DNA of 64,000 bases from CAZJRB01 sp964547995 (GTDB taxonomy: Bacteria; Planctomycetota; Planctomycetia; Pirellulales; Thermoguttaceae): NCBI GenBank assembly GCA_964547995.1, contig CAZJRB010000012.1, forward strand, positions 40,450-104,449. Direction: 5' to 3'. A program made the position numbers and the translations under genes. Every line of letters begins with the position of its first letter. Position 1 is the stretch's first letter. This document shows, piece by piece, positions 15,147 through 23,141 of this stretch. Below the pieces are notes generated by a model. That model saw only the letters and a list, made by a program, of their open reading frames with translations. It ran no database searches and was not told the origin of the DNA.

Positions 15147-17381
15147 TCAGTCATTCTGCACCGGCCGTAGCGGGGCCGATTTCAGGACGAACTTCTTCCG
15201 CTCGGCGGCGGAGCCGAAATCGACGATGGCCTTCCGGTGGTCGCCGACGCCGCTGATCGCGACGATGCGTCCGGGCCCGTATGTGGGATGCAAAACGACC
15301 ATCCCCTGGCGAAACACGTCGGGCGAGAATCTCCGGGCCGTTGCGCCACCGGCGGCGAGATCGGCCGCCGTGGTCAGGGGCACGTCCCGCACGCCGCCCG
15401 GCGGTACCGCCGCCGGTTGTGTGTCCGGCCGGGGCGCCTGCGATTCGGTCGGCCGGTAGTCGGGCCCGGACCGGAGTTCCATTTCATCACGCGGCAATTC
15501 GATCAAGAAATGGCTCGGCACGGTGTGCTTGCGCTGCCCGCGGAAATCGCGGTACCCGGCCAGGCTGATTTGCAGCTCCTGTTGCGCCCTGGTGATCCCG
15601 ACGAATAACAATCGGCGTTCTTCCTCCTCCTGGCCGGGATGCTCGCTGCTGCGTTCGTGGGGCAGCAGCCCCTGCTCAACGGCAACGATGTAGACAACCG
15701 GAAATTCCAATCCCTTAGAGGAGTGCAGTGTCATCAAGGTAACGCGGTCGAGTTCCGTTTCCCAGTCGTCGGTGTCGCTGACGAGACAGGCCTCTTCAAG
15801 AAAGGTTTCGAGCTGCCCGTCGCCGGGGTGGTGTTCGTCGAAATCGCGTGCGACGGTCAACAGCTCCTCGATATTGGCCAGCCGTTCGAGGTCCTCCTCG
15901 TTGTCCGAATCGGTCCACTGCCGCTGGTAGCCGGTTTCGGTCAACACCATGCCGAGGATTTCCTCGACCGGAGCGGCGGCCACCTCGACCAGCCGGTCGA
16001 ACATCGCGACGAATTTTCGGACCAGGCCGGCCGACCGCTTCTTGAGCGACTCGATTCCGTCGGCCTCGCGAGCGGCTTCCAGCATCGAGATGCCGCGCCG
16101 CGTGGCGTGGTCGGCGAGTCGCCCGACGGTTGTTTTGCCGATTCCGCGTGCCGGAGTGTTGATCACGCGCAGCAGGGCCACCTCATCGTGCGGGTTGCAG
16201 AGCAGTTGCAGGTAGGCCAGGACTTCCTTGATTTCCTTGCGCTGAAAGAACTCCAGCGCGTTGACCAGTTGGTAGGGGACGCCCTGATTGCGCAAGGCGA
16301 ATTCGAGCGCCCGCGACAGGGCGTTGACGCGGTAGAAGATGGCGAAATCACGGGGCCGGCGTCGGCCGTCGCGGATCTCGCCCGCAATCGCCGCGGCGAT
16401 TCCCTCCGCTTCGTCTTTTTGCGTGCGGTAGGTCACCAGCCGGACGGGCTGCCCGGCGCCGTTTTCGGTATAGAGATTCTTTTCCTTGCGGCGGATATTG
16501 TGCGAGATCAGGTCCGAGGCGACGCGGAGAATCCGCTTCGTGCTCCGGTAGTTGCGCTCGAGCCGGACAACGCGAACCTTGGGAAAATCCTTCTCGAACT
16601 CGAGGATATTGTTCAGGTTGGCGCCGCGCCAGCCGTAGATCGACTGGTCGGGATCGCCGGTCACCGCCAGATTGGGATGATCGATCGACAGCGCCCTGGC
16701 GATGGCGTACTGGGCCAGATTCGTGTCCTGGTATTCATCGACGAGGATGAATTTGTAGCGTTCGTCGAGGCTGCGGCGGACCTCCGGGTTTCCCCGCAAG
16801 AGGGTGGCCACGTGCAGCAAAAGGTCATCGAAGTCGGCGGCGTTGGAGGCCGCAAGATACGCCTGGTAGGCGGGGTAGACCTCCTCGACCAGGGTGCCCA
16901 TCAGGCGACCCGGTCGCGGCCGGTACTGTTCGGGACTGATAAGGTTGTTTTTGGCCCAACTGATGCTCTTGCCGATCGAATCGGACGTGAAATGGGCCGT
17001 GTCGATCTTCAGCCGTGCGATGACCCGCCGGAGCGCCTGCACGCTGTCGCCGACGTCGTAGATCGTGTAGTTCTCCTCAAGTCCGACCAGCGGTGCGTAT
17101 TTCCGGAGCAATCGCGCGCAGAAGCGGTGGAAGGTGCCGAGCCAAACGGATGGGTTCGGCACGAGGCTCTCCACCCGGCTCCGCATCTCCTCCGCCGCCT
17201 TGTTGGTGAAGGTCAGGGCGAGTATCTGATTTCCGGGCACGCCGTGTTCGAGCAGATGGGCAATACGATGGGTGACCACCCGGGTCTTGCCGCTGCCGGG
17301 CCCCGCCAGGATGAGCAAGGGGCCTTCGATGTGCGAGACGGCTTCGCGCTGTGCTTCCGTGAGGTCCTGGAGATGGTGCAA
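15147..17381 (-). CDS. pcrA: UvrD/PcrA-type ATP-dependent DNA helicase
   Basis: A 744-residue superfamily-1A 3'-5' helicase for DNA repair and replication-fork upkeep. Motifs in order: Q-motif region LTEAQREAV, Walker A GPGSGKTRVV, IIa-type LTFTNKAAEEMRSRV, Walker B ILVDEYQDTN, GDPDQSIYGWRGA, LERNYRS, and motif V TLHSSKGLEFPVVYIV, then GITRAQQEL. The C-terminal beta domain (GMVVLHPTYGPGRIVAISG) is the PcrA/UvrD tudor-like tail that binds RNA polymerase. I prefer the TTG at 17381 because AAGGAA lies 7 bases upstream. The frame is open to 17432, where a longer N-terminus has no ribosome site. Name is by family; uvrD is an equal choice. Confidence 0.93.
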   Translation of the reverse strand: MHHLQDLTEAQREAVSHIEGPLLILAGPGSGKTRVVTHRIAHLLEHGVPGNQILALTFTNKAAEEMRSRVESLVPNPSVWLGTFHRFCARLLRKYAPLVGLEENYTIYDVGDSVQALRRVIARLKIDTAHFTSDSIGKSISWAKNNLISPEQYRPRPGRLMGTLVEEVYPAYQAYLAASNAADFDDLLLHVATLLRGNPEVRRSLDERYKFILVDEYQDTNLAQYAIARALSIDHPNLAVTGDPDQSIYGWRGANLNNILEFEKDFPKVRVVRLERNYRSTKRILRVASDLISHNIRRKEKNLYTENGAGQPVRLVTYRTQKDEAEGIAAAIAGEIRDGRRRPRDFAIFYRVNALSRALEFALRNQGVPYQLVNALEFFQRKEIKEVLAYLQLLCNPHDEVALLRVINTPARGIGKTTVGRLADHATRRGISMLEAAREADGIESLKKRSAGLVRKFVAMFDRLVEVAAAPVEEILGMVLTETGYQRQWTDSDNEEDLERLANIEELLTVARDFDEHHPGDGQLETFLEEACLVSDTDDWETELDRVTLMTLHSSKGLEFPVVYIVAVEQGLLPHERSSEHPGQEEEERRLLFVGITRAQQELQISLAGYRDFRGQRKHTVPSHFLIELPRDEMELRSGPDYRPTESQAPRPDTQPAAVPPGGVRDVPLTTAADLAAGGATARRFSPDVFRQGMVVLHPTYGPGRIVAISGVGDHRKAIVDFGSAAERKKFVLKSAPLRPVQND

Positions 17382-17646
17382 CGTAGCGTTCCTTCGAGAT
17401 CGATGGCCTTGATTTCCCGCAGAATCGCCCAAGTATACGCCGTTGGGAGCACGAGGTAACCCCCCCTCGTTGGGGCATGGCGGTTTGCCATTCGGGCGTC
17501 GGAAAACCGTTTGAAAAGGCGGGAGAAATCCCCTATTTCCCCATAGCCCCCACTACTCAACTTGCCCCGAACGGCTATACTTGCCCCTTTGCGTTGGTAT
17601 TTCCAACACGAATTCAACAATACGGATTCAAACTGGGAGGGACCCC

Positions 17647-17943
17647 ATGGGAAACCGAATTCCGCTGGAAACCGGTTCGCACGCCAGGGAATTGACCGAG
17701 AAGTTGGAGATGAGCATGGCGGAGATCGGCTTGTCGGTCCGCACCATCAATTGTCTGGAAGATCGGGGGATTTTCACGGTCGACAATCTGCTCCACTGCA
17801 CGCGTGACGATTTGTTGGCGATTTCCAATTTTGGTGAGAAGACCTTGGAGGAGGTTTATCGGGCACTCGAAGGAGTCGGGTTTTATCGCAAATCGCGGCG
17901 TTCGAAAGAAGGCGGGCAACTGCGACGAAAGAAGCCCCGCTAG
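17647..17943 (+). CDS. Stand-alone RNA polymerase alpha C-terminal-domain-like protein
   Basis: A 98-residue protein whose residues 25-78 match the alpha-CTD of RNA polymerase: LSVRTINCLEDRGIFTVDNL, then DLLAISNFGEKTLEEVYRAL. These are helix-hairpin-helix elements that in RpoA bind UP-element DNA and activators. There is no N-terminal assembly domain. The C-terminus is Lys/Arg-rich. The ATG at 17647 follows GGGAGGGACCCC. It is encoded divergently from the helicase, 33 bases before the DUF3592 gene. It could act as a transcription adaptor or simply be a DNA-binding HhH protein. Confidence 0.85.
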   Translation: MGNRIPLETGSHARELTEKLEMSMAEIGLSVRTINCLEDRGIFTVDNLLHCTRDDLLAISNFGEKTLEEVYRALEGVGFYRKSRRSKEGGQLRRKKPR

Positions 17944-17975
17944 GGCTCGCCGGGCGCCGTGCCGGAGAACGCACT

Positions 17976-19292
17976 TTGGCTCCTAGACTACGATACTACG
18001 GGAAGAAACGGGGGGACCGCCGAACCGGCTCCCACACGCTTGGCAGCGCGGCCGACGCCCTTTTCTACGCCATTTTCCTCCTGATCGGGTGTGGGGGTCT
18101 GGCGGCGCTGATCGTCTTTCTTGTGGTCCCCGAGTGGCGTGTCAATAACGAGTTTGTCGAGTGTACGTGTACGGTTACCGACAGGCAGATCGCCGAGAAG
18201 GAGGGTGACGACGGCAAACTCTACCGCGCGGAAATCGAAATCGAGTACGAAGTCGGCGGGGTCACTCACGTCAAGCGGACTTACGATAGCGCCACCGCCT
18301 GGGACCGGCCCGGCTCTTATGCCGGCGACCGGGAAGCCGCGCAGCAGATCCTCGATCAGTTTGTTGTGGGGGAAGAGCGCGTGTGCTGGTACGATCCGGC
18401 CGATTCGAACAAGGTGGTTCTCGTCCGGGGGAACCGGTGGTGGATATGGATCATTTTCATCATACCGGTTTCGTTCATCGTGATCGGCGGCGGCGGCTTG
18501 ATCTACCGGCTGTTGCACTGGGGTAAATCGGCCGAATATCGTGCTGCAATGGCCCAGCGCGGGGCCGACCGCAACGGTTTCAGCCGCAACGGGCGGCCGG
18601 ATCGAACGTTCCCGAACATCCCGGCCGGGGCCGACATCACCAACAGCCCCGGCACCACCTTGGCCTATCGTTTGCCTATCAGCGCCTCACCCGGCTGGAA
18701 ACTGTTCGGGATATTGTTGGTTTGTCTTTTTTGGAACGGCATCGTATCGGTTTTCGTGGTTATTGCCGTAAGCGGCCATCTGGAAGGGAAACCGGAGTGG
18801 TTTCTCGACGTTTTCCTTATTCCGTTCGTTGCCGTGGGAATCGGGTTGATATTTCTGTTCCTCCGGCAGTTTCTGGTCACGACGGGCATCGGGCCGACGA
18901 TGGTCGAGATTTCCGATCATCCCCTGGCCCCCGGCGGGCAGTATCGCCTGTTCGTTTCCCAGACCGGTCGCCTTCAGGTGAACTCGCTGGTTGCCTCCCT
19001 GGTCTGCCAGGAGGAAGCCACCTATCGCCAGGGAACCGACACCCGCACCGAAACCCGCGAGGTCTGCCGCGAAGAGGTCTTCCGCCGCGAGGCCTTCGAC
19101 ATCCAGCGGGGATTTCCTTTCGAGGCCGATATCGAGCTGACGGTGCCCCACGGGGCCATGCACTCCTTTAAGGCGGAACACAACGAAATCCAGTGGAACC
19201 TCATCGTGGAGGGTGATATTGCCGGGTGGCCCGACTACTCGCGATGCTTCCCCGTCATCATTCGTCCCAACGACGGCCGGAACGAGCCATGA
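17976..19292 (+). CDS. DUF3592 membrane protein
   Basis: A 438-residue protein. The first membrane helix (ADALFYAIFLLIGCGGLAAL) is followed by a beta-rich DUF3592 domain: CTCTVTDRQIAEKEGDDGKL, EVGGVTHVKRTYD and WYDPADSNKVVLV. Two or three more membrane segments follow (WWIWIIFIIPVSFIVIGGGG; LFGILLVCLFWNGIVSVFVV). The C-terminal half is a beta-sandwich-like extracytoplasmic domain. The start is TTG at 17976, with GGAG 8 bases upstream. The stop overlaps the next start as ATGA, so the three genes to 20298 form one translationally coupled unit. Confidence 0.85.
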   Translation: MAPRLRYYGKKRGDRRTGSHTLGSAADALFYAIFLLIGCGGLAALIVFLVVPEWRVNNEFVECTCTVTDRQIAEKEGDDGKLYRAEIEIEYEVGGVTHVKRTYDSATAWDRPGSYAGDREAAQQILDQFVVGEERVCWYDPADSNKVVLVRGNRWWIWIIFIIPVSFIVIGGGGLIYRLLHWGKSAEYRAAMAQRGADRNGFSRNGRPDRTFPNIPAGADITNSPGTTLAYRLPISASPGWKLFGILLVCLFWNGIVSVFVVIAVSGHLEGKPEWFLDVFLIPFVAVGIGLIFLFLRQFLVTTGIGPTMVEISDHPLAPGGQYRLFVSQTGRLQVNSLVASLVCQEEATYRQGTDTRTETREVCREEVFRREAFDIQRGFPFEADIELTVPHGAMHSFKAEHNEIQWNLIVEGDIAGWPDYSRCFPVIIRPNDGRNEP

Positions 19293-19690
19293 ACGACCGA
19301 TCGGTGACAATCCTGTTCGACGGCAACGGCCGCGTCTACGAACCGGGCCAAGTGCTCGCGGGCGAGTACCGGCTCGAATCGGTCGATCCCGGCTCGGTCA
19401 AGTCGATCGAGGTTTCCGTGCTTTGGTATACGGAGGGCAAGGGCGACGAAGACATGGCCGTCCACGAGTTCTGGCAATTCAGCGCCGACGACGGCGATTG
19501 GATCGACCCGATGCGCCCGGCCCGATTCAGCACGACCTTGCCGAACAGCCCCCTGAGCTACGACGGCGTGATCTTGAAAGTCCGCTGGTGCGTTCGCGTT
19601 CGGGTGTTTTATCATCGGGGGAAGGACCTGGTCGGCCAGCAGGCGTTTCAATTGGGCGGCGTTCCGCCGGTTGAGGTTTCAACGTCGTGA
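19289..19690 (+). CDS. Small beta-rich hypothetical protein
   Basis: A 133-residue protein of mostly beta strands: DRSVTILFDGNGRVYEPGQV, LAGEYRLESVDPGSVKSIEV and LKVRWCVRVRVFYHRGKDLV. The pattern resembles an arrestin/Ig-like sandwich, and the adjacent DUF3592 protein has a similar C-terminal half, so the two may interact (inference). ATG overlaps the upstream TGA (ATGA), and its own stop overlaps the next GTG start (GTGA). Confidence 0.75.
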   Translation: MNDRSVTILFDGNGRVYEPGQVLAGEYRLESVDPGSVKSIEVSVLWYTEGKGDEDMAVHEFWQFSADDGDWIDPMRPARFSTTLPNSPLSYDGVILKVRWCVRVRVFYHRGKDLVGQQAFQLGGVPPVEVSTS

Positions 19691-20298
19691 GCGGGCAAAT
19701 CGAACCTTCTGACACGGACAACCCATTCTCGACCCGGCGCGTTCGCCCGGGGGCCGTGCCGTTTCTTTTTGACGGCGGCCAATCTGCCGCACGGTTGGTC
19801 GAGCGATTGAAGGAGAACGGCTGGCGGGGGCAAATCGTCGGGCCGCACGGCGCCGGAAAGTCGGCGCTGCTGGCGACCCTGATACCCGTCATCGAACTGG
19901 CCGGACGCCGCACGCTGCTGGTCGAACTCCACAACGGCCGGCGGCGCCTGCCGGCGGGATTGCTCCGCACGGACACTCCCGCGGAACCGACCGTGCTGGT
20001 TGTTGACGGCTACGAGCAACTCGGCCGCCTGAGTCGTTTCCGGCTGCGGCGATTCTGCCGCCGCCGCGGACTCGGTTTGCTGGTCACATCCCATCGCCCC
20101 GTCGGGCTACCGGACTTGTATCGTCCGACAACCGATTTGGAGCGGGTGGAACGTCTCGTCGAACATCTCCAACGGGATTATCCCGTGCAGGTAACGCCCG
20201 AAGAGGTCGCCGAACGTTTTGCCGAGGAGGGGGGAAACCTGCGGGAGGTGCTGTTCGATCTCTACGATCTCTACGAGGCCCGGCGGAGATGCCAATAG
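19687..20298 (+). CDS. P-loop ATPase (AAA-like), third gene of the coupled set
   Basis: A 203-residue ATPase with Walker A IVGPHGAGKSALL near residue 55, Walker B TVLVVDGYEQLGRLSRFRLR and an Arg-rich helix RRFCRRRGLGLLVTSHRPVG (sensor-1-like). The C-terminal helix bundle (LERVERLVEHL, EVAERFAEEGGNLREVLFDL) resembles the lid of AAA ATPases. The start is GTG at 19687, overlapping the previous stop. The ATPase may energise or regulate the membrane protein encoded two genes upstream. No specific function is known to me. Confidence 0.8.
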   Translation: MSGQIEPSDTDNPFSTRRVRPGAVPFLFDGGQSAARLVERLKENGWRGQIVGPHGAGKSALLATLIPVIELAGRRTLLVELHNGRRRLPAGLLRTDTPAEPTVLVVDGYEQLGRLSRFRLRRFCRRRGLGLLVTSHRPVGLPDLYRPTTDLERVERLVEHLQRDYPVQVTPEEVAERFAEEGGNLREVLFDLYDLYEARRRCQ

Positions 20299-20643
20299 GC
20301 CCCTTTACCGGTCGTATTGATTGTAGCGGTTGTAGCGGTGCCGCCATTTCTCCGGCAAGGATTGGCTGAGAAGTCGGTGCTAGCATACTCGTGCCAGCGG
20401 TTGCAGGCGACATTTCTCGGGACCGGCCGCACATTCCTGCCTTTGCCGGGCGAATTCCTGACCTACGCTTAAAAGAGGCAACGTCAAGATCACCATGAAC
20501 CAAATGCCCGGTCCGAAGCGTAGAGTTCCCGGGACAGGAAAGTGCAACCAAATGCCGAATTCGGCGGGACACGCGCTTGACAGGACGGCCTCGAAACGGT
20601 CCCATAGAAATAAACCCCTTTTCCTGCAGTATGGAGTTACAAA
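20299..20643. other. Intergenic region before the Cys-rich secreted protein
   Basis: A 345-base gap without a credible gene. It has a short tandem GTTGTAGCGG pair near 20325-20340. A TTGACA lies at 20577-20582, 61 bases before the next ATG, but no -10 box sits at standard spacing. Confidence 0.45.
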
Positions 20644-21513
20644 ATGATGTTTACCAAGATGCACGGGGCAGTTGTGGCGTGCGGGCTTGCGATAGCACTG
20701 CTTGCACTGCCTGCGGAGACGCATGCCTTCGGATGTCTTGACGGTCTGTTCGGATGTGGTCCGGCGCCGTGCGCCCCGGCGTTCACTCCGCCCGCTTGTC
20801 CATCGCCTTGCGCCAGTTACTATCCGGCGTGCAACCCTTGTGCTCCAACAGTCTGCACGGCCTGCTATCCGACGGTTTGTACGACGTTGCGCTATGTGCC
20901 GCGGACGTCGTACAGACTGCAACGCGTGCCCTTGACGAGTTACCGCACGGTCGCCGCCTGCGATCCGTGTACCGGTTGCCCGGTGACGGCATATCGCCCG
21001 GTAACGAGGATGAGCATCTTGCCGCGATTGGTGCCCTACACCACGTACCGCCCTGTCTATATGCCGGCGTCCTACTCGTACAGTGCTTGCAATCCGTGTT
21101 GCACTCCGGCGAGTTGCAACCCGTGCTCCGCCCCGGCAAGCTGCAACCCGTGTGGAACGAGTCTTGGTTCGTTCGGATCGTGTGGAAGCGGGGCATGTGG
21201 AATTCCCCTCTCTTCGGGCAGCACGGGCTGTTCGAGTTGCAGTGCGACGGCCCCGGCAACGACCGATTCCGCGCCGGCCCCTGCTCCAAAGACCTTCCAG
21301 GACAACTCGCAAACGGAATCGACCCGTACGCTGAAGGCGGCGCCGAAGATCGACGCGCAGTTGAAGTCGCTTCCGGTGCCGAAACTCTTCGATCCGAACA
21401 GCCGCTCGGCGGCGAAACCGATGCGTCAGGCGTCACCCATTCGCTTGATCAGTATGCCGTCGCAGCCGGCACCGGCCGACGACGACGGGGGGTGGCGAGC
21501 TTCGCGAGACTGA
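20644..21513 (+). CDS. Secreted Cys/Pro-rich surface protein
   Basis: A 289-residue protein with a clear Sec signal peptide (basic MMFTKMHG, hydrophobic VVACGLAIALLALP, cleavage near ETHAFG). The mature part is dominated by Cys-Pro motifs: many CNPC/CAP units (PACNPCAPTVCTACYP, CNPCCTPASCNPCS) and YRP/TYR repeats. A C-terminal Ala/Pro/Ser-rich tail follows (PVPKLFDPNSR). Planctomycetes have many such exported Cys-rich proteins, thought to sit in the cell wall through disulphides. GGAG precedes the ATG and an intrinsic terminator follows. Confidence 0.8.
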   Translation: MMFTKMHGAVVACGLAIALLALPAETHAFGCLDGLFGCGPAPCAPAFTPPACPSPCASYYPACNPCAPTVCTACYPTVCTTLRYVPRTSYRLQRVPLTSYRTVAACDPCTGCPVTAYRPVTRMSILPRLVPYTTYRPVYMPASYSYSACNPCCTPASCNPCSAPASCNPCGTSLGSFGSCGSGACGIPLSSGSTGCSSCSATAPATTDSAPAPAPKTFQDNSQTESTRTLKAAPKIDAQLKSLPVPKLFDPNSRSAAKPMRQASPIRLISMPSQPAPADDDGGWRASRD

Positions 21514-21550
21514 CAGCACCCGACCAAACCGGCCAACACAGACCCGCAGC

Positions 21551-21584
21551 GCCCGCCTCCGATCTTCGGAGGCGGGCCGTTTTT
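21551..21584 (+). terminator. Intrinsic terminator after the Cys-rich protein
   Basis: GCCCGCCTCCGA (21551-21562) pairs perfectly with 21566-21577 around a short loop, followed by CGTTTTT. It begins 37 bases after the stop. A separate perfect hairpin, CGACGGCCTT with AAGGCCGTCG, lies at 21599-21620. Confidence 0.85.
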
Positions 21585-21667
21585 GTTGACGGGTTGTACG
21601 ACGGCCTTCCAAGGCCGTCGCCATCGAAGAAATCCAGCTTCCCAACCTCCAAAAAGCCGCGACCGTT

Positions 21668-21805
21668 GAGGCTGTGACTTTTTGGCGTTTGACACGTTCA
21701 GTCTGTAGGGAACGCCCTCTGTGGCGTTCCGGGAAGCAGCAACGAGCGTGTTTTCCGGGTTTCGGAACGCCACAGAGGGCGTTCCCTACAAAAAGTCACA
21801 GCCTC
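21668..21805. mobile_element. 138-bp MITE-like element with perfect inverted repeats
   Basis: Terminal 16-bp inverted repeats GAGGCTGTGACTTTTT (21668-21683) and 21790-21805 are perfect. Inside them a second perfect pair of 28-bp arms runs 21704-21731 and 21763-21790, containing GGGAACGCC and GGCGTTCC. The centre (21732-21762) is unpaired. There is no ORF. The form matches a non-autonomous transposable element. The 546-base gap between 21514 and 22059 also holds the terminator, a hairpin at 21599-21620 and a GCGACC-AGC-GGTCGC palindrome near 21858. Confidence 0.7.
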
Positions 21806-22059
21806 GTTGGTTGCGCCAAACACGGGTCGCGACGGTTTCCAGCAGCGCTTGGCGCGACCAGCGGTCGCGGCTTTTTGGGCAATGGCGAAGTTATCTCTGA
21901 GCGGCGCCTTGGTTGGCAAGTGCCAATCTCTCGCAAAAAGGAGGGGCTCCACCGTCCGGCAACGGTGGTTACACGCCGTTTTCCGACAAAGGCTGGCCCC
22001 ATCCGCCTCGGTTGGGTAAACTCGGGCAGGACGAGTCTCCAATCCAGCAACCCGATACC

Positions 22060-23055
22060 ATGCCTGCCAACCTGACCCAGCAATATCTCAAGGCCGAGGA
22101 AGAGTATCGCCGGGCGACGACCCTTGACGAGGAACTGAAGTGCCTCCAGGTGATGCTCCAGGAGATCCCCAAGCACAAGGGAACCGATCACCTCCAGGCC
22201 CAGATCAAGTCGAAAATTGCCAAGGCGAAGCGAGAAATCGCCTCCGAAAAGAGCACGGCCAAGAAGAAATCGAGGGGATTGCGGATCCCGCGACAGGGCG
22301 CGGGGATGGCCATACTTCTTGGGGGGCCAAACGCCGGAAAGAGCCAGATCGTTACCAGCCTTACCAGGGCAACCCCCCAAGTCGCCCCTTATCCCTTCAC
22401 CACGACGGTGCCCGCCCCAGCGATGATGCCCTGGGAAGACGTTGCCGTCCAACTGATCGACACCCCGCCGATCACGGCCGACTACATCGAGACGCACCTG
22501 CACGGGCTCACCCGGGCGGCCGATCTGGCCCTGTTGGTGGTCGATCTCGGGAGCGACGACGGCATCGAGCAGTGCCAGGATGTGCTCGAACGGCTCTCCA
22601 ACACGAAGACCCGGTTGGCCGCCACCTCGTTTCTCGATGAGGAGGACGTCGGGCTCTCGTATACGAAGACATTCCTGGTGCCCAACAAGATTGATTTGCC
22701 GGAGGCGGCCGACCGGCTCACAATGTTGCACGAGCTGTGCCCGCTCGACTTCGCCGAGTACGTCGTCTCGGCCAAGGAAGGAACGAACCTGGAGCCCCTG
22801 CGCAACGCGATTTACGAATCCATGGACGTTGTCCGGGTCTACACGAAACTGCCGTCGGCGAAAGAGCCCGACATGAACCGTCCGTTTACCATCCGTCGCG
22901 GCAGCGACTTGATCGACCTGGCGGGCCAGGTACACAAGGACTACGTCGAGAACCTGAAATTCGCCCGGGTCTGGGGAACCGCCGTCCACGACGGAACACA
23001 AGTCAAGGGCGATTACGTTCTGCACGACAAGGATATTGTGGAGCTGCACATGTAG
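22060..23055 (+). CDS. DRG/Obg-like GTPase with TGS domain
   Basis: A 331-residue GTPase. The N-terminus is a charged helical hairpin (KAEEEYRRATTLDEELKCLQ), as in DRG proteins. The G domain has G1 LLGGPNAGKSQIV, the switch region PFTTTVPAPAMMPWED, G3 LIDTPPI, G4 PNKID and G5 VSAKEG. The C-terminal TGS domain spans about residues 270-331 (RPFTIRRGSDLIDLAGQVHK through DKDIVELHM). DRG-type GTPases act with ribosomes. True DRG is typical of archaea and eukaryotes, but relatives occur in some bacteria. The ATG at 22060 is chosen because the upstream extension to 21913 is non-coding in character. Confidence 0.88.
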   Translation: MPANLTQQYLKAEEEYRRATTLDEELKCLQVMLQEIPKHKGTDHLQAQIKSKIAKAKREIASEKSTAKKKSRGLRIPRQGAGMAILLGGPNAGKSQIVTSLTRATPQVAPYPFTTTVPAPAMMPWEDVAVQLIDTPPITADYIETHLHGLTRAADLALLVVDLGSDDGIEQCQDVLERLSNTKTRLAATSFLDEEDVGLSYTKTFLVPNKIDLPEAADRLTMLHELCPLDFAEYVVSAKEGTNLEPLRNAIYESMDVVRVYTKLPSAKEPDMNRPFTIRRGSDLIDLAGQVHKDYVENLKFARVWGTAVHDGTQVKGDYVLHDKDIVELHM

Positions 23056-23137
23056 TTGAGAGTCCAGAGTCGAGAGTCCAGAGTATTCCCAACTCTTGAC
23101 CTTATGCTCTCAACTCCGGACTCTCAACTCTGGACTC
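23056..23137. repeat. Short inverted and tandem repeats between GTPase and polX
   Basis: Two direct copies of GAGAGTCCAGAGT lie at 23058-23084, and inverted copies (ACTCCGGACTCTCAACTCTGGACTC) occupy 23113-23137. The region can fold into a long stem. Similar AGTCCAGAGT-type strings recur in other gaps of this window. Confidence 0.6.
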
Positions 23138-23141
23138 AGCC

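Noticed and set aside
15639..17459. 606-codon plus-strand frame opposite the helicase
   Set aside because: It is a long antisense shadow of a high-GC gene; the sequence has no recognisable domain while the minus strand is a clear UvrD/PcrA helicase.
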